Shown: piece after piece, positions 1 to 4,026 of the stretch | Numbering within the stretch: position 1 is the first letter of the stretch | Layout: each line of letters opens with the position of its first letter | Assembly: GCA_015486905.1 (NCBI GenBank) | Contig: WFQV01000191.1 | Coordinates: forward strand, 1-6,775 | Length of the DNA: 6,775 nt | Origin: Melioribacteraceae bacterium | GTDB lineage: Bacteria > Bacteroidota > Ignavibacteria > Ignavibacteriales > Melioribacteraceae | Reading direction: 5' to 3' | Program-made: the position numbers and the translations under genes | Notes under the pieces: model-generated | The model's database searches: none | Told to the model about the DNA's origin: nothing | Seen by the model: the letters and a program-made list of their open reading frames with translations, nothing else

Positions 1-120
1 CTTTTTTTCGGGATCCCATTTACTTGTTACTTCATAAAGATAATATTTCCCATTTATTAACCTTAGTTCCGAGCCTTTTCTTTTGTGTTTTGTATCCCAT
101 TCCGGATGTTTAGTTGCCAT
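1..120 (-). CDS. Probable IS4/IS1634-type transposase, N-terminal fragment (runs off left edge)
   Basis: The reading frame opens with ATG at 118-120 and continues off the left edge, giving 40 residues without a stop. The protein begins MATKHPEWDTKHKRKGSELR and continues with a YYLYEV segment and a KWDPEKK segment. This pattern (a basic start, 'KGSELRLINGKYYLY', then a Lys-rich stretch) matches my recollection of the N-termini of DDE transposases of the IS4/IS1634 type in Bacteroidota, Chlorobi and archaea. The catalytic DDE residues would lie outside the window, so the assignment rests on a short N-terminal match only. The start is supported by AGGAG at 127-131, six bases upstream of the ATG. 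The gene lies in the same orientation as the kinase and starts 116 bases after its stop codon. Whether it is intact cannot be seen. Confidence 0.6.
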   Translation of the reverse strand, partial: MATKHPEWDTKHKRKGSELRLINGKYYLYEVTSKWDPEKK

Positions 121-137
121 TATCTTCTCCTAATTAT

Positions 138-157
138 TATTACGTATTTACGTAATA
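138..157. repeat. Perfect 20-base palindrome in the transposase leader
   Basis: The arms TATTACGTA (138-146) and TACGTAATA (149-157) are exact reverse complements separated by TT. A third copy of TATTACGTA lies at 216-224. The palindrome sits 18 bases upstream of the transposase start codon. It could act as an operator or as a short hairpin in the leader that limits transposase expression. There is no T-run that would make it a conventional terminator. Confidence 0.6.
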
Positions 158-236
158 CTTGAAATACGCAAATTTATTATGATTAGCAAATAATAATGGG
201 CTTTTCTTTTACTCCTATTACGTATCTGGGGAAATG

Positions 237-3200
237 TTAGGGTTCAAACCGTTCCTTCAAGGCATTTTCAATTGCCTTTTTAAATTTGTCTAATTCTACC
301 GGTTTTTCGAAAACGTATTTAACACCCAAATCCAAATAATCTTTCCGTGCTTTCTCGCTAATTTTTCTGGCAAGAACAATAACAGGAGGTTTGGAAGTAA
401 TTTCATCGTTGAGAACAATTTGTTTTACAAATTCGAGACCGTTCATTAAAGGCATTTCGTGCTCGGTTATTACCATTGCAGGCGGGGAGGATTTTACGGC
501 TTCAAATGCAACCTTTCCGTTCGGTGCATTCTTAAAAGTGAAATTCGGTAAAATGCTGGACAACAACTTTGTGTAAAGAATTCTGTCGGTTTGAATATCA
601 TCAACAACTAAAATCGAAGCTGAAGAGACGGGGATTGTAAAATAGAAACGGCTGCCTTTGCCGTATTTACTTTTAACCCAAATTTCGCCGTTGTGTTTTT
701 TCACAATATCGTGAACGAGTGAAAGTCCTAAGCCGCTGCCTTTCTCACCGGCGGTGCCTTCCAAAGTGAATTTGCTGTCCACCTTGAACAGTTTGTCCAT
801 ATCTTCGGGTTTTATTCCCGTACCGGAATCCGCCACACAAAACTCAATAACGTTCTTATCATCAACAGGTCGTGCGGAGACTTCAATACTGCCGCCCGGT
901 TTGGTAAATTTAATTGCGTTGGAAATCAGATTGTTAAACACTTGAAGAAGTAAATTCTCATCGGCGTGAACATAGGCTTCCATATCTACGTTGGAAACAA
1001 GGTTAATGCTTTTCTGCATTGCCGTTCCGTTAAGCATTCCGATTGAATTATTAATTAAAACCTTTGCATTTATTCTCTTCGGCTCAAATTTAATTCTTCC
1101 GGTTTGCAGCCGTGTCCAATCTAACAACGAGTTAACCAAAGAAAGCATATTTTTAGCCGACTCTTGAATAAACGAAACATATTCAACTCTTTTCTCTTCC
1201 GGCATCTCACGGTTGTTAAGCAACAAATCGGTGTAGCCGAGGATTGAGCTAAAGGGCGTTCTTAAATCGTGAGAAATTATTGAAAGGAATCTGTCCTTTG
1301 TTTCGTTCAATGCGCGTAACTCTTCAGCCGAGCGTTTAAGTTCCTCTTCGGCTTTACGGCTAAGTGTTACATCGCTAACGAGGCCCACAATCTCAAGAAT
1401 TTTGCCTTTGCTGTCTCTAATAATCGAGAGTTTGTTTTTAAGCCAAAGGATGTTGCCGAATTTGTTAACGGCACGATATTCAATTTCCGCGTTAGCAATC
1501 TCCTTGTTGCCGTAAATACTTTTCAATTCCGCAAGGACTTTTTCCCTGTCCGCCGGGTGAATTATTTTACGCCAGAGATAACGGTTGGAAACAAATTCTT
1601 CCCCCGAATAGCCTAATATTTTCTCTACTGCGTTTGTGTAAAAAACTTGCCGAAGTTTACCGTCGATTCTTTCTGCGCGCCAGAGAAAATCGTTAATGTT
1701 ACTAACGATGTGGCGGTACTGCTTTTCGGACTGCTCTAACTTTTCGCGCGCCAATTTCTTTTCTGTCACGTCACGAATAATGGAAACAATAAAAACATCC
1801 TCTCCTACGGCAAACGAAGAGAGTGAATTTTCAATGTAAATTATTTTGTCCCGCTTCGTTAATCCTTTGTATTCAAACCTTTGACTCTGTGATTGGTCCT
1901 TTTCGCTTTTTTGAATTGCTTTGGCAACAATACTTATTTCACTCGGGTCACAGAAGTCAAGCGGGTCGCTGCCAATTACCTCACCGATATTCTTACGGTC
2001 GAACATATTTGCAAAAGCATCGTTTGCCAAAATTATTTTTCTGTTTTTAATCACGGAAATGCCGTCGATGGAAGCTTCAAAAACCGTACGGATTAACTGA
2101 ATGTCCCGTTCCGACTCCTTCCGTGCAGTGATATCAACTAAGATTACATTGTAATAAGTAAGTTCGTTATTAAAATCGAAGATGGGATCAATCTTAGCCA
2201 GTACGTAAAATTCATTTCCCGTTTTACTTACAAAAGGGATTTCCACAGAAGTTGATTTTTTTGCCAGCAATTTCGAAAGTTCGCTTTTCCGTTTCCTTTT
2301 TTCATTCGTGGGTACAAAGTCAAAAAGATTTTGCCCTAAAATCTCTTCCTCGTTTATTTCCAATGCGTTCCTTAAAGCAGAGTTGGCAAATGTAATTTTC
2401 CCTTCGGTGTCGAGGATACAAATATATTCGTTACTATGGGTCACAATGTTGCGGTAGAGAGCCTCCGAACTGCGAAGCTCCTTTTCCACTTCCGCCTGCT
2501 TGCCGATTAAAGTAATAAGCACTGCTATTTCTTCTTTTCCGTCATATTTTAAAAGTCCCATTTTAAGTTGAACGGGCTCGCTTTTCTCCTCTTTTAGAAT
2601 AGTAAATTCACTCTCCCACGTGCCGGTTTTTAAAATCTGCATTTTGGCGTTCTCAAAAAGATTCTCATCAAATTGCGGAATTGCTTTTGAGATGAACTTG
2701 TCAAATACTTGGCTTTTTCTAAGTCCTATTATTTTTTCGGCGCCCGGATTCCAGAATTTAATTTTACCTTGAAAATCCGTAACGAAAAGTCCGTCTATTA
2801 GAGTTTCGGATACCTGTTGAAATCTCGTTAACTCCTCAAGTTCTTTATGTAACGCTCTTTCTTCACTTTCCTTTTCCGAGACGTCCGAAATAAATGCCAA
2901 ATATTCTTTCCGCCCCTCCCGCACAAACGGAAGGAGAATGACTTCAACGGTAATTTCATCCCCGCCTGTTTTAAGAGACAATTGTTCTACTTTTGCGCTC
3001 TTGGAGTTTTCAATACTCAAAAAGAGATTGTTTAATTGCTCTCTTACGCTTTTACCCAAAACGTCGGAAAAATTCACCGCCGAACTTTTGATGAAATGAT
3101 TTTCGCCTTTCTTTTTAACCAACGAGGATATTTTGCCTTTTTCATTTAAATAAACTGCGGCATCAAACTTTCCGGTAAAAGGCATTAAGAGTTCTTCGAA

Positions 3201-3608
3201 ATTAACTTTCGGCGGTACGGATGCGGCACTTAAACGCAAATCTTCTAAAATAATCAGCCCGCCGTCAAATTTTTCTTCTTTAAAAATAGGAACGGTTTTT
3301 AGCACAATCGAGAATCTGCCGTTCTTTGTCTCCCAACTTTTCAATTCCTTTTCAATAGGGATTTCATTAATATGTTGTAAATCCGCAGCGAGATTAAATT
3401 CTTTAACAAAATTCAGCTCAAACAATGATTTGCCGGAAATATCGCTTTCCTTCTCAGTTATAATTACAGGAATTTTAAAGAAATTTTCGTTCGTACTCAT
3501 TACTTTAAATTCTGCATTAAAAATTAACAATCCCAGGGGGAGAGAATTAAAAATCTCATTCCGAAGTTCTAAAGAATCTTTTTTAATTTTTTCCTCACTC
3601 ACATTCAT
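237..3608 (-). CDS. Soluble multi-PAS hybrid sensor histidine kinase with degenerate C-terminal receiver
   Basis: This complete 1123-residue protein should sense signals in the cytoplasm and autophosphorylate on His. Six PAS-like modules follow one another at about 15-125, 135-250, 265-375, 385-500, 505-620 and 633-750. The first two are divergent; the sixth resembles the PAS_3 type (IHPADREKV). Several PAS modules end in the usual DVT/DIT linker. HisKA follows with H-box SHDLRTP (His780). HATPase_c has an N-box (NLISNAIKF, about 895-903), DSGTGI (about 927) and GSGLGL (about 958). The receiver (about 998-1118) keeps the acidic pair Asp1003/Asp1004 and Lys1102. However, the phospho-acceptor position is Glu1049 (ITEHEMP) and the switch Thr/Ser position is Ala1080 (VIVLARK), so it probably cannot be phosphorylated normally. 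I see no signal peptide or membrane segment. ATG at 3606-3608 is the first start after an in-frame stop at 3624-3626; the ribosome site is weak (GGGA). No partner regulator is adjacent. The ligand and output are unknown. Confidence 0.95.
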   Translation of the reverse strand: MNVSEEKIKKDSLELRNEIFNSLPLGLLIFNAEFKVMSTNENFFKIPVIITEKESDISGKSLFELNFVKEFNLAADLQHINEIPIEKELKSWETKNGRFSIVLKTVPIFKEEKFDGGLIILEDLRLSAASVPPKVNFEELLMPFTGKFDAAVYLNEKGKISSLVKKKGENHFIKSSAVNFSDVLGKSVREQLNNLFLSIENSKSAKVEQLSLKTGGDEITVEVILLPFVREGRKEYLAFISDVSEKESEERALHKELEELTRFQQVSETLIDGLFVTDFQGKIKFWNPGAEKIIGLRKSQVFDKFISKAIPQFDENLFENAKMQILKTGTWESEFTILKEEKSEPVQLKMGLLKYDGKEEIAVLITLIGKQAEVEKELRSSEALYRNIVTHSNEYICILDTEGKITFANSALRNALEINEEEILGQNLFDFVPTNEKRKRKSELSKLLAKKSTSVEIPFVSKTGNEFYVLAKIDPIFDFNNELTYYNVILVDITARKESERDIQLIRTVFEASIDGISVIKNRKIILANDAFANMFDRKNIGEVIGSDPLDFCDPSEISIVAKAIQKSEKDQSQSQRFEYKGLTKRDKIIYIENSLSSFAVGEDVFIVSIIRDVTEKKLAREKLEQSEKQYRHIVSNINDFLWRAERIDGKLRQVFYTNAVEKILGYSGEEFVSNRYLWRKIIHPADREKVLAELKSIYGNKEIANAEIEYRAVNKFGNILWLKNKLSIIRDSKGKILEIVGLVSDVTLSRKAEEELKRSAEELRALNETKDRFLSIISHDLRTPFSSILGYTDLLLNNREMPEEKRVEYVSFIQESAKNMLSLVNSLLDWTRLQTGRIKFEPKRINAKVLINNSIGMLNGTAMQKSINLVSNVDMEAYVHADENLLLQVFNNLISNAIKFTKPGGSIEVSARPVDDKNVIEFCVADSGTGIKPEDMDKLFKVDSKFTLEGTAGEKGSGLGLSLVHDIVKKHNGEIWVKSKYGKGSRFYFTIPVSSASILVVDDIQTDRILYTKLLSSILPNFTFKNAPNGKVAFEAVKSSPPAMVITEHEMPLMNGLEFVKQIVLNDEITSKPPVIVLARKISEKARKDYLDLGVKYVFEKPVELDKFKKAIENALKERFEP

Positions 3609-3654
3609 TTTATTCCCGTTATCTTAAAGGCAATTTTATTTTCCAACGGCAATT

Positions 3655-3684
3655 AAGATAAATAATTTAATCTCTAAATTCCAA
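3655..3684 (-). promoter_or_regulatory. Candidate promoter for the histidine kinase
   Basis: On the minus strand, TTGGAA (3679-3684) and TATCTT (3655-3660) are separated by 18 bases. Each matches four of six positions of the general sigma-70 consensus. Transcription would start near 3648 and give a leader of about 40 bases. In such AT-rich DNA, matches of this quality can arise by chance. Confidence 0.3.
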
Positions 3685-3715
3685 TTTAAAAACTTAATGC
3701 AGCAAATATCAAGCC

Positions 3716-3727
3716 ACAACCGGTTGT
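3716..3727. promoter_or_regulatory. Perfect 12-base palindrome, candidate operator
   Basis: ACAACCGGTTGT is a perfect palindrome, one of few GC-containing islands in this AT-rich region. It lies about 30 bases upstream of the candidate kinase -35 element, a plausible place for an activator or repressor dimer. Its binding protein is unknown. Confidence 0.3.
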
Positions 3728-3894
3728 TATTTCTCTTTACCTTTATTAATAAACTTTAATTCATTTCTAACATAAAAAATTCCACAAATATAACTTCTCA
3801 CTTGCTCCCGATTACAATGCTTTTTTGAGATCCGCCAACTTTTGTGAAAGGGAAACTATGAATCATTTTAAAAATAAATTCTATTCTGAGACAA

Positions 3895-3912
3895 TTTGTT
3901 TAAGGTAACAAA
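3895..3912. promoter_or_regulatory. Inverted repeat TTTGTT-N6-AACAAA, candidate operator
   Basis: TTTGTT (3895-3900) and AACAAA (3907-3912) are exact reverse complements spaced by six bases, the geometry of a dimer binding site. The repeat lies about 115 bases upstream of the adhesin start codon. The arms are AT-rich, so chance occurrence is a real alternative. Confidence 0.25.
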
Positions 3913-3930
3913 ACTTTTAAAAACACTTTT

Positions 3931-3946
3931 TTTGAGCTAAATCACA
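3931..3946 (+). promoter_or_regulatory. CRP/FNR-family-like binding site upstream of adhesin
   Basis: TTTGA-GCTAAA-TCACA matches nine of ten core positions of the TGTGA-N6-TCACA pattern bound by CRP-type regulators in enterobacteria. Its centre at about 3938.5 is some 60-70 bases upstream of the transcription start predicted from the candidate promoter, a spacing compatible with class I activation. Whether this organism's CRP/FNR-type proteins use the same sequence is unknown. Confidence 0.35.
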
Positions 3947-3968
3947 ATTTCTCAAGGTTGGCATTACA

Positions 3969-3999
3969 TTTGACTCCGCACAGAAGTAAGATAAGTGTG
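3969..3999 (+). promoter_or_regulatory. Candidate Bacteroidota-type promoter for the adhesin
   Basis: TTTG (3969-3972) is followed after 19 bases by TAAGTGTG (3992-3999), close to the Bacteroidota vegetative pattern TTTG-N19..21-TAnnTTTG with one mismatch. Transcription would begin around 4005, leaving a leader of about 20 bases before the GTG start. A competing reading is a sigma-54-like element, TTGGCA (3958-3963) with TTGA at 3970-3973. That has -24/-12 spacing but carries A where the -12 GC is expected. Confidence 0.35.
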
Positions 4000-4016
4000 T
4001 TTTGAATAAACCAATT

Positions 4017-4021
4017 GGAGG
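4017..4021 (+). promoter_or_regulatory. Ribosome binding site that fixes the adhesin GTG start
   Basis: GGAGG ends five bases (TAAAT) before GTG at 4027-4029. An in-frame TGA at 4003-4005 excludes longer starts, and the GTG gives a complete signal peptide. The next in-frame ATG (4183) would remove the signal peptide and part of the thioester domain. Confidence 0.85.
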
Positions 4022-4026
4022 TAAAT

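Larger units (their letters stand above)
1..236 (-). mobile_element. Possible end of an insertion sequence (transposase start plus leader)
   Basis: If the fragment at 1-120 is a transposase, the bases between it and the kinase stop should contain the upstream end of the element. A candidate terminal segment on the minus strand is CCCCAGATACGTAATAGGAG (212-231), just beyond the kinase stop codon. The opposite end is outside the window, so neither the terminal inverted repeat nor the target duplication can be verified. The boundary given is a guess bounded by the kinase stop. Confidence 0.35.
3609..4026. other. Divergent intergenic region between kinase and adhesin genes
   Basis: These 418 bases contain no convincing gene. 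They are very AT-rich, and both flanking genes are transcribed away from them, so at least two promoters must lie here. Candidate promoters, two perfect short inverted repeats and a CRP/FNR-like box are listed separately. The length is generous for two simple promoters and leaves room for regulator binding. Confidence 0.7.

Noticed and set aside
174..196. Hairpin TTATTAT / ATAATAA with 9-base loop as a kinase terminator
   Set aside because: The stem is only seven A-T pairs with no following T-run in the transcription direction, so it is too weak to call.
1823..2096. Overlapping plus-strand open frames opposite the kinase PAS region
   Set aside because: The kinase frame has clear domain content throughout, while these frames have no recognisable motif or ribosome site.
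3857..3907. Short open frame of 16 codons (MNHFKNKFYSETICLR) in the intergenic region, preceded by AAGGGA
   Set aside because: It is very short, has low complexity and resembles nothing I recognise; the purine-rich stretch before the ATG is expected by chance in this DNA.
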